From assembly GCA_018061325.1 (NCBI GenBank), contig JAGOUJ010000003.1, forward strand, positions 3,326 to 57,601: DNA of 54,276 bases. Reading direction: 5' to 3'. Shown piece by piece: positions 1 through 8,333 of this stretch. A program made the position numbers and the translations under genes. Positions within the stretch are counted from its first letter, which is position 1. Each line of letters starts with the position of its first letter. The notes under the pieces were generated by a model. That model saw nothing but the letters and a program-made list of their open reading frames with translations. It made no database searches and had not been told where the DNA came from. Source of the stretch: Gammaproteobacteria bacterium (GTDB lineage Bacteria; Pseudomonadota; Gammaproteobacteria; UBA6186; Azoamicaceae).

Positions 1-3000
1 CTTGCTTACTTTCGAAATTCTCTTGCTAAGATCAAACATAAAATGTATAGGAGGATCTTCTTCAAGTATGACACCTGGTGGCTTCTTCTTTAATAGATTC
101 TCATTTGATCCTGAAGGAGTTGATACTGTTAGTGATCCGTTTTCTAATGCAGTGGGTGATAGATGTATTAGTCCGGGCTGTGTTGATTTAAGCTCAGTTC
201 GTTTATGGGTGGCATCTACAGGTTGCAGAGTAGGAACGCTAAGCGCTTCTGCTGAAACGGAACTAGGCCTTTTAGGCCTGGAATCATGCAAGTCGCTATC
301 ATCGGGTTTATTAAAAACCATTAATGATGGGGCTGGTGCTAGAGTATGTTCTGATAAATTCTCAGTTTTTATTGAATCGAAATCTTCGATTATAGGAGAT
401 ATAGGCTGTGGTACAGGTTGTGTTGGTTGGAGTTCTGCTCGTTTATGAGTGGGATCTACAGGTTGCGGCGTAGGAACGCTAAGCGCTTCTGCATGATTGA
501 GGGGCTCAGTTTCGGTCGGATCATTGTGTTCGAAGGATGGGTCCACGGTATAAGGTGGGATTATCGTATCAGGTCTATAGATAGAACTGCTTAACTCGGG
601 GTCCACTAGAATAGGGGCAGATTCTACAGCTGAAACGGAACTAGGCCTTTTACGCCTGGAATCATGCAAGTCGCTATCATCGGGTTTATTAAAAACCATT
701 AATGATGGGGCTGGTTTTAAGGATTGTTCTGAATCAGGCAGTCTATTACCATTCAGCCATATTTTTCGGTTTAATTCTATTTTTTCAATTTCTTTTTTTG
801 ATCTTTTCCGTGGTTGTGGAAATTCATCTTGTAATAAAATATCAACGTTACTTTGAGTTGTTGATCTCGTTGCCGCAGCTGCTGTAGGCGATTCGGATAT
901 TTCGTTAATGTCTGCAAGAAAACTCCGTCCCGCCTCAGTTCCTTGAAAGCCAAATCTAGGATCCTTCAAATGTTCGGCAATTGCCGCACGTTTTTCTTCG
1001 CTTGCGTACATCAGTGGTGTTTTTCCAACACTGTCTAGTGCTGAAAACAATTCAATAAATTTTTTGTGCAGCGCTGTTTTATCCGTAACTATATTGGCCG
1101 CTTCAAGGGCCTCTTTTAAAATATTGCTTATGCAATCGGTTGATTCGTTGCTTTCTCTTTCACATAAAACATGTAATATATTTTTTCTGGAATCATCTGT
1201 CCAGCTAAGCGCCTTTAATAAAAGATTGAGGTCCTTGATTTTAAAAACCATAGAGTCTAATATGCAAAATTTTCCATATTTGGCGGCGTAATAAAGACAA
1301 GGCAATAATGTTGGTGGCTTGCCGCTTGGGCTAATGGGTTTTAAAAATAAAAGCTTTTCAGCCTTTTCTTCTGGCACAAAATCTAATAGATGTTGAAAGA
1401 TGTCCTCGTCTTGAGAGGAATGCTTCGGTTTTATAGCTAAATAGTGCAGGGGCGTTAAGCCTGCGATATCAGTTTGTCTCATGGCCGCAACAAAAACATC
1501 TCTTCTCACTTTATTTTCTGAGGTTTCTATTTGCAGTATTTTTTTTAAGTGGGCTATCATTGTGAAATTGCTGCTTTGTGCCAGATAATGCAGCGGGTTT
1601 TTACCTTGGGCATCCTGCAAATCGAAAATAGCATGGTCAGTTTTCTGTAAAACTGTTTTCATAATCGTATTGTTGTTTCCGAGAAAGGCTATTTGTAAGG
1701 GTGAAAGACCCAAAGGATCAGACTTTTTTTCTAGTAATGGTTTTAAGTCTGTTTTAGGTATTTCAAATAGTTTTTCAACTAACGCTGTGCTATTGTCGAA
1801 TAATACATCGAAGGGTGTTAATCCTTGCGCGTCTTTCCATGATTCATCAGATAATTCCATTAAAATACTTTCTAGCGTTTTTCCTTCTTCGAGAAATTTC
1901 TTGCAAATAGTTTCAAGTTGTGTTTCAGAATGGCTGTAAGCACAAAAATGAAGCACCGATTCTGCGATAGTAGGGTGGGTTTTTTTTGGCCTTAAATCCT
2001 CTAAACTTAAGTCGGGACATTTTCCTAATAAATAATCCAGCATAGCATCATCTTTATGATAAACGGCCCATGTTAAGAGATTAAAGCTGGATTCTTCTAT
2101 AAGATTAGAGCGATTCTCGGGAGTTCCAAGAATCAATTTTTTTAGTTCGGTTTTATCTGTTAGCTTATCAAGGATGGTCCTTAAGGCCTCAAGATTATCT
2201 TCTTGTGCTGCAAAATAAGTCAAATCTCGATGTTTATTCCCTTCTTGTATGATTTCTTGTGCAATTTCTGGTTTTATTTTAGCAAATAAGGCTTTAAATA
2301 TGGCTGTTTTATTTTCAGCGATAGCACGAAACAATGGATGATTAGTATGTTCGTCTTGGGTTCGCTCGGAAGGTGCTATTATGTCGAGTATGTATTGTCT
2401 TTGTTGAATGGTTTGAAGGCAGGTCGTAAATGTTTCGGCTTCCGAATCATCAAGTGCATCAACCATTCTGCAGATCAGCGTTTTGGTTTGTGATATACCA
2501 ATAGGCAATAAAATAGTCTTTGCCTTTTCTTCTGATAGGGGTTCTCTAGAACCGGAGGTGACAGTGGCTAATAGAGGCGCAACTTTGTCTAAGACGGTGG
2601 TTCGTTCACTGCGTTGGCCTGGTTTTTCTGCTAATAAAGCCGTATAATCTAATTGAATTTTTTGTAATGCTTTTTTGGATCGGATGGCATCCCATCGTTG
2701 AGAGGGATCAGAATGGCACATGCCTTCCAAAGCTTTGCCCATTGCTTTTTTGATGGGTTCAAATTTACTGTCTTTTTTTGCGAGTGTTTGTATGGCATCC
2801 CATAACTCAAAACCATAACCTTCACCTTGTCCACGTTCTCTTGCGCTTGAACCTTGACAATACAATGGCGTAAAATCTTTCCCTGCAATGTTATATTGTG
2901 TTGGAAGGCCGATGCGTCCCGCCTTTATGCCATGTTCGGACCAATAAGACCTTAGACCTCGTTCTTCACATACCTGCTGGTAAGCAGTATAGTCTGCATA

Positions 3001-5214
3001 GCCAAACAAACTAACACCTGCGGAATAAACATCGCCGGTTTTTTCTATGGTGACAGGTCTCGAAACGATGTCTTTTCCCGAAACGGTATCTTTCACGGTT
3101 CGTTTTTTTGACTTGTCAGTATATTCCGGCGCCATAAACTCTGCAGTACCAGATACCCATGAATCCATGGTTCTATTCTTATGGCTTACCTTGCGAGAAG
3201 TGCCAAAATCTAAGAATTTTCCATCCTGAAAGTTCTTAGGTTTTATATCCCCGTGTATAATATCTTGAGCATGCATAGTGTCTAATGCGCTTAAAAACTC
3301 AACGCCCATTTCTAAGCGTCTTGCCAGCTCTAGCTCCAATAACTCAACGCTTTTTATATCCGCCGTGCCCACTTTCTTTAAACATTCGCCAAAAGTGGAT
3401 TCATAAGAAATCACTGGGGCTTCTGTTGTTCTTGATATGGTTGATATTGTTTTTTTGGAAGGGATTGGATTTTGTATCCGTTCTTTAATGATATTCGATA
3501 ACTGTGCTATTAACGCTTTCGTTAGTTTTGTTTTTTGTGTTAGTAGTGGACTGATTTTGAATTCTTTGAGGGAAAAGCGGTGCGTCTTTTTTTTATTTTC
3601 ATGATCTAAAAGAGTGCATTCTAAGTTGTATCCACTTATTGCAACATATATTTTTTTTTGCTCTAAGTATTCTTCTTCCGTTGCAGTTGGTATAGGAAGG
3701 CACTGATAGTCTGTGTAGCTTTGTGACACTACAGTACCTGGCGATAGATCTTGTGAAAATCTTGCATTTAAGTCGAAAATCTCTCTTTGTAAATCATGAC
3801 CTGTTAACAATCGATGAACCGTCACTACTTGTAAATAATTCAGATTTGTTGATTTTTTTAGTATTGGACCTGATCTCGTGTCAGAAACCGTTTCAAAGTG
3901 TTGTAGTACAGCCATTTTAAGTTCTTTTGCAACGGAGAATTCGTTTTCAGCAAGTTCTCTTATTACGGGATCTCGGAAAACATCTTTTACAGAAGGCTTG
4001 CTTTGAGAATCCTTTCTTGAGCATTTAAAGCGATTATTTTCTGTTTTTATAGCGCAAGGCGTACCACTGAATAAATCCATACCCATGGCAACATCGCCAA
4101 AATTGCCTTTTCCAACTAATAATTCTTGAGAATCGTCCCCTCGTGCACCTGGAAAAATAACAAAACATTTTCTGTTAGCTGTGTCAATTAATAAATCATA
4201 CAAAAGGTACTCGTGTTCTGGTCTTCCTTTATTATAGTCAATGGCCCTTATTATTGAGGTTGTGCCGTTTTCTGGTGTAATTTTAGGCGTTTTCTCTGAA
4301 GTTGATGCACTTAGCGATCGCCGTGGGGTTTTGCTTGAAACATAAGGTGAGGGCTCTCCATTTTCTATGACTTCTTGAAATACCACAAAAGATCGCTCTA
4401 ATGCGGGTGGTTTTCCGGGAGGCGTTTCAAAAAGTTTTAGATTTGCAATGGAATATTCAATCAGTTTTATTTTATCTTGTATTTTTTTAATATTAGCACT
4501 GTTCTTCTGTGGCTTGGCGTTTTCTTTTTCCATCTCTTTTTTGAATTTTAATATTTTCCCGTCTAAATTTTCCCTATATGCAAGACGGGCGGATCTACCA
4601 AGTTGCATTTTTTCAAAACATAGGCGTTCAAATTTTCCAAGGTCTTCTGTGGTTTCATATGGTTTCTCACGAAGATCTTCCATAAGCGCATGGATGCTTT
4701 TTTGATGAGGGTTGCTGTAAGTCTCAAAGCCAGCAAGTAAATCAAAGTGCTTTTTGTCTTCAGAAGGTGGCTCGACGGATCGTATAATGTCTTCTAACTT
4801 TTCAACCGTTGCTTTAAAAGAAAGACCCTCTTGCTTGGCTTCTTTAATGGTTTGTTCAATGGTTGCCAGTAATAAAACCCATAGCGCTTCGGTGTATAAT
4901 CGATTAGCAGGTAATAACGCGGTGTGTTCATAGTAAAGGTGGCTGGCTTCCTTGAGTAATTCTGTTAATCGGTTGGCATGAATTTTTTTTAAATCAACCA
5001 AACTACTTTTTAGAGACGCTGGTTTTAAGAGGTTTGCTAAATCGGAGAGTGCTAAAGGGTATCCTTGATCTGATGTAACGCTTGTATCACCTGTAAGAGC
5101 ACTATGACAATCTTTGGAGTCTAACCATTCATAAAGTGTGCAGATTTTTCTAGGTGCTATGCGTGCTTGTTTAGCTTGCAGTAAATTACCGGTTGACTCG
5201 CTTTCTGATAGCAT
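1..5214 (-). CDS. Giant eukaryotic-like protein kinase with ankyrin-like repeats (3' end beyond window)
   Basis: One uninterrupted minus-strand frame runs from ATG at 5214 to the window edge (1738 codons, no stop). A ribosome site (AAGGA) lies 6-7 bases upstream and an in-frame TAA lies just before it, which fixes the start. Residues about 218-255 look coiled-coil. A kinase domain follows: glycine loop GKGNFGDV (about 367-374), AIK lysine (about 388-390), catalytic loop HGDIKPKN (about 654-661; the usual HRD is HGD), LDFG (about 667-670) and MAPE (about 695). About 265 residues separate the AIK and HGD motifs, far more than the usual 100 or so, so the domain carries a large insertion. Residues about 955-1420 contain ankyrin-like units (for example DIAGLTPLHYLA). 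A basic RKRSKK stretch (1469-1474) precedes a low-complexity tail with repeats. A secreted host-directed effector is my inference; no secretion signal was identified. Confidence 0.85.
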   Translation of the reverse strand, partial: MLSESESTGNLLQAKQARIAPRKICTLYEWLDSKDCHSALTGDTSVTSDQGYPLALSDLANLLKPASLKSSLVDLKKIHANRLTELLKEASHLYYEHTALLPANRLYTEALWVLLLATIEQTIKEAKQEGLSFKATVEKLEDIIRSVEPPSEDKKHFDLLAGFETYSNPHQKSIHALMEDLREKPYETTEDLGKFERLCFEKMQLGRSARLAYRENLDGKILKFKKEMEKENAKPQKNSANIKKIQDKIKLIEYSIANLKLFETPPGKPPALERSFVVFQEVIENGEPSPYVSSKTPRRSLSASTSEKTPKITPENGTTSIIRAIDYNKGRPEHEYLLYDLLIDTANRKCFVIFPGARGDDSQELLVGKGNFGDVAMGMDLFSGTPCAIKTENNRFKCSRKDSQSKPSVKDVFRDPVIRELAENEFSVAKELKMAVLQHFETVSDTRSGPILKKSTNLNYLQVVTVHRLLTGHDLQREIFDLNARFSQDLSPGTVVSQSYTDYQCLPIPTATEEEYLEQKKIYVAISGYNLECTLLDHENKKKTHRFSLKEFKISPLLTQKTKLTKALIAQLSNIIKERIQNPIPSKKTISTISRTTEAPVISYESTFGECLKKVGTADIKSVELLELELARRLEMGVEFLSALDTMHAQDIIHGDIKPKNFQDGKFLDFGTSRKVSHKNRTMDSWVSGTAEFMAPEYTDKSKKRTVKDTVSGKDIVSRPVTIEKTGDVYSAGVSLFGYADYTAYQQVCEERGLRSYWSEHGIKAGRIGLPTQYNIAGKDFTPLYCQGSSARERGQGEGYGFELWDAIQTLAKKDSKFEPIKKAMGKALEGMCHSDPSQRWDAIRSKKALQKIQLDYTALLAEKPGQRSERTTVLDKVAPLLATVTSGSREPLSEEKAKTILLPIGISQTKTLICRMVDALDDSEAETFTTCLQTIQQRQYILDIIAPSERTQDEHTNHPLFRAIAENKTAIFKALFAKIKPEIAQEIIQEGNKHRDLTYFAAQEDNLEALRTILDKLTDKTELKKLILGTPENRSNLIEESSFNLLTWAVYHKDDAMLDYLLGKCPDLSLEDLRPKKTHPTIAESVLHFCAYSHSETQLETICKKFLEEGKTLESILMELSDESWKDAQGLTPFDVLFDNSTALVEKLFEIPKTDLKPLLEKKSDPLGLSPLQIAFLGNNNTIMKTVLQKTDHAIFDLQDAQGKNPLHYLAQSSNFTMIAHLKKILQIETSENKVRRDVFVAAMRQTDIAGLTPLHYLAIKPKHSSQDEDIFQHLLDFVPEEKAEKLLFLKPISPSGKPPTLLPCLYYAAKYGKFCILDSMVFKIKDLNLLLKALSWTDDSRKNILHVLCERESNESTDCISNILKEALEAANIVTDKTALHKKFIELFSALDSVGKTPLMYASEEKRAAIAEHLKDPRFGFQGTEAGRSFLADINEISESPTAAAATRSTTQSNVDILLQDEFPQPRKRSKKEIEKIELNRKIWLNGNRLPDSEQSLKPAPSLMVFNKPDDSDLHDSRRKRPSSVSAVESAPILVDPELSSSIYRPDTIIPPYTVDPSFEHNDPTETEPLNHAEALSVPTPQPVDPTHKRAELQPTQPVPQPISPIIEDFDSIKTENLSEHTLAPAPSLMVFNKPDDSDLHDSRPKRPSSVSAEALSVPTLQPVDATHKRTELKSTQPGLIHLSPTALENGSLTVSTPSGSNENLLKKKPPGVILEEDPPIHFMFDLSKRISKVSK
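181..714 (-). repeat. Duplicated two-part module in the tail of the kinase-ankyrin gene
   Basis: Block A (85 bp) occurs at 252-336 and 630-714 with about one mismatch. Block B (about 72 bp, more diverged) occurs at 181-252 and 421-492. The offsets, 378 and 240 bases, are multiples of three, so the protein repeats in register: APSLMVFNKPDDSDLHDSR appears twice, and EALSVPTxQPVD twice. A and B abut in one copy and are 137 bases apart in the other, so one copy has gained or lost sequence. Confidence 0.9.
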
Positions 5215-5402
5215 TTTAAGTCCTTAATGGTAAATGCATGTATATGCCCTATAAGCAAAGTCTGCTGCTCTTTAAGATTGGACCTATCTATCCCCAAAAG
5301 TTCAGTTTTATGCCCACGGCGCTACCTATTTCGCTTTCTTAGTTGAAAGACCCTTGTTTTGAGTATAGCCTTAAAGTGGATTCTTTAAAGTTGGATGACT
5401 TT

Positions 5403-5527
5403 TAAATGCGGAGGCAAGGATATATATGCCAAGAGATACAGAAGGGAGGGATCCAGACCAGCTCTGTTTTTCTGAGCATATCCGTTATTTATCTGATTTT
5501 TTCCTGAATAGGAGTGAATTATTATAG
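5403..5527 (+). pseudogene. Duplicated start region of the EAL gene opening a 33-codon frame
   Basis: Bases 5403-5441 match 6341-6379 at about 33 of 39 positions, including the AAGGA ribosome site and the first seven codons (MPRDTEG) of the EAL protein. From ATG 5426 the frame continues for 33 codons with unrelated sequence and stops at 5527. It is probably a decayed or transposed copy of the gene start rather than a functional gene, although it keeps a good ribosome site. Confidence 0.5.
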
Positions 5528-5600
5528 TACTTGCTTTAAGTCATTATTCTGAGTATTCGTTTTACGCCATGTGCTACTAAGCATGGACGGGTGTATCAAC

Positions 5601-5641
5601 CTTGTATATACTTCCTCAAGGTTCTTGTATTATAAACAAGA
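5601..5641 (+). promoter_or_regulatory. Putative mazEF promoter/operator with inverted repeat
   Basis: TCTTGT (5623-5628) and ACAAGA (5636-5641) form a 6-bp inverted repeat with a 7-base AT-rich spacer. The hexamer CTTGTA also occurs as a direct repeat at 5601 and 5624. A TATTAT (5628-5633) inside the palindrome could be a -10 box. MazE-type antitoxins usually repress their own promoter through such palindromes; assignment here is inference from position. Confidence 0.35.
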
Positions 5642-5677
5642 TTGTGGGAAGTAAAAGCTTAAAAGGGCGATCATTGT

Positions 5678-5935
5678 ATGAAAGTCAACTCAAAAATTCA
5701 GAAATGGGGGAATGGTTTGGCTATAAGAATTTCAGGCCTGGTGCGTGATATTCCCCATTTTAAAGAAGGTATGCCTGTGGAAATCGAGATTTCTGAACGT
5801 GGTTTAAAGATTCGTAAACTTCAATCCAAAGCACGGTTTCTATTGCCTTTTTCTGAGAATTTTTTATTAGAGGGCATGACGCCTCAGACGGCGCATGCAG
5901 ATATTATTACTAACCCTTTGAAAGGAGAGTATTGA
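5678..5935 (+). CDS. mazE: MazE-like antitoxin (AbrB-type)
   Basis: This 85-residue protein has the MazE/AbrB swapped-hairpin N-terminus: KIQKWGNGLAIRIS near residues 6-19 is the DNA-binding signature, followed by a VEIEI strand. The C-terminal tail is short and is where MazE family members hold the toxin. The stop lies three bases before the toxin start, the usual antitoxin-first operon. The family neutralises MazF and represses the operon. The inverted repeat just upstream would suit autoregulation. Length and motif fit; the subfamily is not certain. Confidence 0.85.
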   Translation: MKVNSKIQKWGNGLAIRISGLVRDIPHFKEGMPVEIEISERGLKIRKLQSKARFLLPFSENFLLEGMTPQTAHADIITNPLKGEY

Positions 5936-5938
5936 GAA

Positions 5939-6334
5939 ATGCCCAGCACTTCATTAAGACTCTATATTCCCCAAAGAAATCACATTGTTTGGTTAGATTT
6001 CGATCCCACGAAGGGTAAAGAGATAGGGAAGTATCGTCCGGCTTTGGTTTTGTCCTCTGAGGCGTATAACAGAAAGTCGGGGTTATTAATTTGCTGTCCC
6101 ATTAGCACCAGTGCGCGTGGGGTCCCAACCGAGGTGTCCGTCCAGGATATAGAGAACGAATATTCTGTGGTAGCTGCTAATCTCATTCAAACTTTGTCCT
6201 GGAAAGAACGCAAAGTAAAATTTATTACCGAAGCAGACACTAATGTTATGGACGAAGTTTTGCTTAGAATTATTCCTTTGATTGGAGCAGAGCAGCTTAT
6301 TGAAAAATTAGTCGCAGACTCAATGGTCTCATAA
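5939..6334 (+). CDS. mazF: MazF-like endoribonuclease toxin
   Basis: The 131-residue protein matches the MazF/PemK fold: HIVWLDFDPTKGKEIGKYRPALVLS aligns in pattern with E. coli MazF (position 15 onward), and the following LICCPIST strand carries the conserved Thr/Ser region. The family cleaves mRNA at short specific sequences and causes growth arrest when MazE is degraded. An AAAGGAGAG ribosome site sits at the end of mazE, so translation is probably coupled. No truncation or missing core motif is seen, so the toxin is likely active. Its cleavage sequence cannot be read from DNA. Confidence 0.88.
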   Translation: MPSTSLRLYIPQRNHIVWLDFDPTKGKEIGKYRPALVLSSEAYNRKSGLLICCPISTSARGVPTEVSVQDIENEYSVVAANLIQTLSWKERKVKFITEADTNVMDEVLLRIIPLIGAEQLIEKLVADSMVS

Positions 6335-6363
6335 TTCTTATAAATGTGAGTGCAAGGATACAT

Positions 6364-7182
6364 ATGCCAAGGGATACAGAAGGGGACGGGCCTCTGCCAA
6401 ATCTGCTAGGGGAACAGGATTTTAAGGTAGCCTTGGCAACCCAAGCCTTTTACCTGCTTTATCAACCCCGCTTAGACCTTAAGACCCGTAGTTTATCGGG
6501 GGTAGAGGTTCTGATCCGCTGGCATCACCCCCTGCGGGGTGTCCTGTTGCCTAGCACCTTTATTCCTCTGGCAGAGCAGACAGGCTTTATCCTGCCTATT
6601 GGGACTTGGGTATTGCAGAAGGCCTTGGCACAACATAAGCGTTGGCAAGCAGAGGGCTATAGCATGAACATGGCCATTAATATCTCGAACAAGCAATTAG
6701 AAGCGCCCGATTTTGTAGCCCAGTTGGCCTCTATGCTTGCAGAGCATGTCCTAGAAGCATCGACGGTGGATTTAGACCTGCATGAAACAGTCTGTACCAA
6801 AGCCCATGAGCCTTTGCGTGGTGTCATGCATGATCTGAAGCAATTAGGCGTGCGCTTGAGTATCGATAACTTTGGGTTGAAAAACCTACAGGTTGAGGAT
6901 CTGAAGGGTTTACCTATCTATAGCTTAAAAATAGACCAGTCCTTTGTAGGCGCCTTACCAGAGGCTACCGATATGGCCAGTCGTGTACAGAATATGATCC
7001 AGCTGGGGCATCAATTAGAGGCTAAGGTGGTCGTCAAGGGCATCGAAAGCAAAGCACAGTTTAATGCCCTGGAAAGCTATGGCTGCGACGAGATCCAGGG
7101 TTTTTATTATAGTAGGCCTCTGTCAGTAAGCAGCTTTCCCGAAATGTTTAAGCGATTACAGCATTTTTCTGTAGTCCCGTGA
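6364..7182 (+). CDS. EAL-domain protein with degenerate active site
   Basis: A 272-residue stand-alone EAL domain starts at ATG 6364, five bases after AAGGA; a GTG at 6346 is possible but has no good ribosome site. EAL proteins hydrolyse cyclic di-GMP. Here the signature is EVL (about residues 48-50). NIS (about 106), KID (about 189) and GCDEIQGF (about 242-249) are kept. However, ELTE reads DLHE (about 138), the metal-binding DDFG reads DNFG (168-171), and the AEGVE glutamate is lysine (VKGIE, 225). Loss of the second Asp and of the loop Glu argues for a non-catalytic sensor or binding protein. It follows mazF by 29 bases but is probably unrelated. Confidence 0.85.
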   Translation: MPRDTEGDGPLPNLLGEQDFKVALATQAFYLLYQPRLDLKTRSLSGVEVLIRWHHPLRGVLLPSTFIPLAEQTGFILPIGTWVLQKALAQHKRWQAEGYSMNMAINISNKQLEAPDFVAQLASMLAEHVLEASTVDLDLHETVCTKAHEPLRGVMHDLKQLGVRLSIDNFGLKNLQVEDLKGLPIYSLKIDQSFVGALPEATDMASRVQNMIQLGHQLEAKVVVKGIESKAQFNALESYGCDEIQGFYYSRPLSVSSFPEMFKRLQHFSVVP

Positions 7183-7350
7183 ATCAATAAACTCCCCACC
7201 TTGTTAAAACCTTCTTGGCTGTATACGCCTGTAATACATCCGTTATTTATGTAATAGGCTTGCAACGGCTTTTTTGACAGACTGCTTGTTTCAACGCACC
7301 CACGGCATAGAAAAAGATGTTTATTGACTTTTGTACCTTTTTTGATACAC

Positions 7351-7494
7351 ATGCCTCCATGGATTGCCTTCTCTTTATGTTACGAGGAGCTATCCTATGC
7401 AAAAATTGTTAGCGGTAATTTTGAAATTGAGCTTGCCAAGAAACGCCAGAAGCAGTTTAAACGAGACAAACAGGAGCTAGAGTATGCCAAATAA
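7351..7494 (+). pseudogene. C-terminal remnant of a HigB/RelE-type toxin
   Basis: The frame ending at 7494 encodes a tail with EIELAKKRQKQFKRDKQE, which resembles the C-terminal helix of Gp49/HigB-family toxins (typically EIELA-KR-K). Only about 47 codons are open from ATG 7351, and the RelE-fold core is not recognisable upstream to 7183. It overlaps the antitoxin start by 11 bases, the normal higBA arrangement. I read it as a 5'-deleted toxin gene. A genuine small protein cannot be excluded. Confidence 0.5.
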
Positions 7495-7768
7495 ACATTT
7501 AGGTTCTTCGTTCGATAGCTTTTTAGAGGAAGAGGGGCTCTATTCCGAAGTTAAGGCTGTCGCTATTAAGCGGGTTTTATCCTATCTGCTTCAAGAATGG
7601 ATGAAAGACGCTCAAATTTCCAAGAGCGAAATGGCAGATAAAATGAAAACCAGCCGTTCTTCTATTGATCGTTTGCTTGATCCAGACAACACTTCCATCA
7701 CATTAAATACCCTAGCGCGCGCTGCTACTATTGTTGGTAAAAAACTTGATATTAGATTCATAAATTAA
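7484..7768 (+). CDS. XRE-family (HigA-like) antitoxin
   Basis: The 94-residue protein has a C-terminal helix-turn-helix of the Cro/XRE type: ISKSEMADKMKTSRSSIDRLLD (about 46-67) followed by ITLNTLARAATIVGKKL. The start is ATG 7484 with AGGAG about eight bases upstream. HigA-type antitoxins of this length bind the toxin and the operon promoter. The toxin partner upstream seems reduced to a C-terminal fragment, so this would be an orphan antitoxin or regulator. Confidence 0.75.
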   Translation: MPNKHLGSSFDSFLEEEGLYSEVKAVAIKRVLSYLLQEWMKDAQISKSEMADKMKTSRSSIDRLLDPDNTSITLNTLARAATIVGKKLDIRFIN

Positions 7769-7875
7769 TACGGCTCAGGAAAAAGACTATCAGTGCATCC
7801 GATGCAAGGCTAGACATTCGTTTGACTCGACGCGTATAAAGGCCACAATTCTTCTGAAGAATCATTGCTAAAGTT

Positions 7876-8055
7876 TTAGGCAAGGAATAGTGTTCTGGGG
7901 TCGCAAAGGGGTTTTGGGGTCTGATTGAGATCGAGCGTTTGATCGAGTGCTTGTTGAGCATAGAAACGCAGAAAGGCTTCCTCTCTCAATAGTTGTCGGT
8001 AACGTTGGTAGTGTCCATTGTTAGAAAGTGTCCCTGATAGCCTGTGATAATCCAT
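7876..8055 (-). CDS. Small hypothetical protein, 59 residues
   Basis: A minus-strand frame from ATG 8055 to TAA 7876 is preceded by AAAGGA at eight bases, a convincing ribosome site. The product is polar and probably helical (GHYQRYRQLLREEAFLRFY), with no membrane segment or domain I recognise. It lies alone between higA and the Sel1 gene. The region 8059-8235 upstream of it contains no other gene that I can support. It could be chance, or a remnant. Confidence 0.4.
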   Translation of the reverse strand: MDYHRLSGTLSNNGHYQRYRQLLREEAFLRFYAQQALDQTLDLNQTPKPLCDPRTLFLA

Positions 8056-8235
8056 CTTCAAAATCCTTTGGTTGTTCAAAGACAAGGTTCTTAGGTTTTT
8101 TGGAAACACATGCCCCATTTTTTTTTAACACAGAGAATCACCTATTGTTTTGTAGGTTTTTCACTATGATTTTTTATGAAAACAAGCATTTTAAATAAAA
8201 GGCTAAAACATCACTAAAGCGCACGACGCAATCGT

Positions 8236-8264
8236 TTGACAAAGAGGAATAGAGACTAGATAAT
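8236..8264 (+). promoter_or_regulatory. Sigma-70 promoter of the Sel1-repeat gene
   Basis: TTGACA (8236-8241) and GATAAT (8259-8264) are separated by exactly 17 bases. The -35 is a perfect match and the -10 matches five of six. Transcription would begin near 8271, leaving a leader of about 60 bases that starts with a small CCCT/AGGG hairpin before ATG 8334. Confidence 0.75.
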
Positions 8265-8333
8265 GCCCCCCTGATAAGGGTTGTCGATTAAAAATAAGAC
8301 AACCCATAATAACTAAAATGAGGAAATTGACAA

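Larger units (their letters stand above)
5215..5677. other. Intergenic region between the kinase gene and mazE
   Basis: This 463-base gap separates the divergent kinase (minus) and mazE (plus) genes. It holds a near-copy of the EAL gene's start region (5403-5441), a short reading frame running from it, and an inverted repeat just ahead of mazE. I see no RNA gene in the rest. Confidence 0.6.

Noticed and set aside
7107-7352. 81-codon minus-strand frame between the EAL gene and higA
   Set aside because: It overlaps the 3' end of the EAL gene, and the product shows no family pattern.
7758-7961. 67-codon minus-strand frame overlapping the end of higA
   Set aside because: No ribosome site, no domain, and it overlaps the 59-residue frame with a better start.
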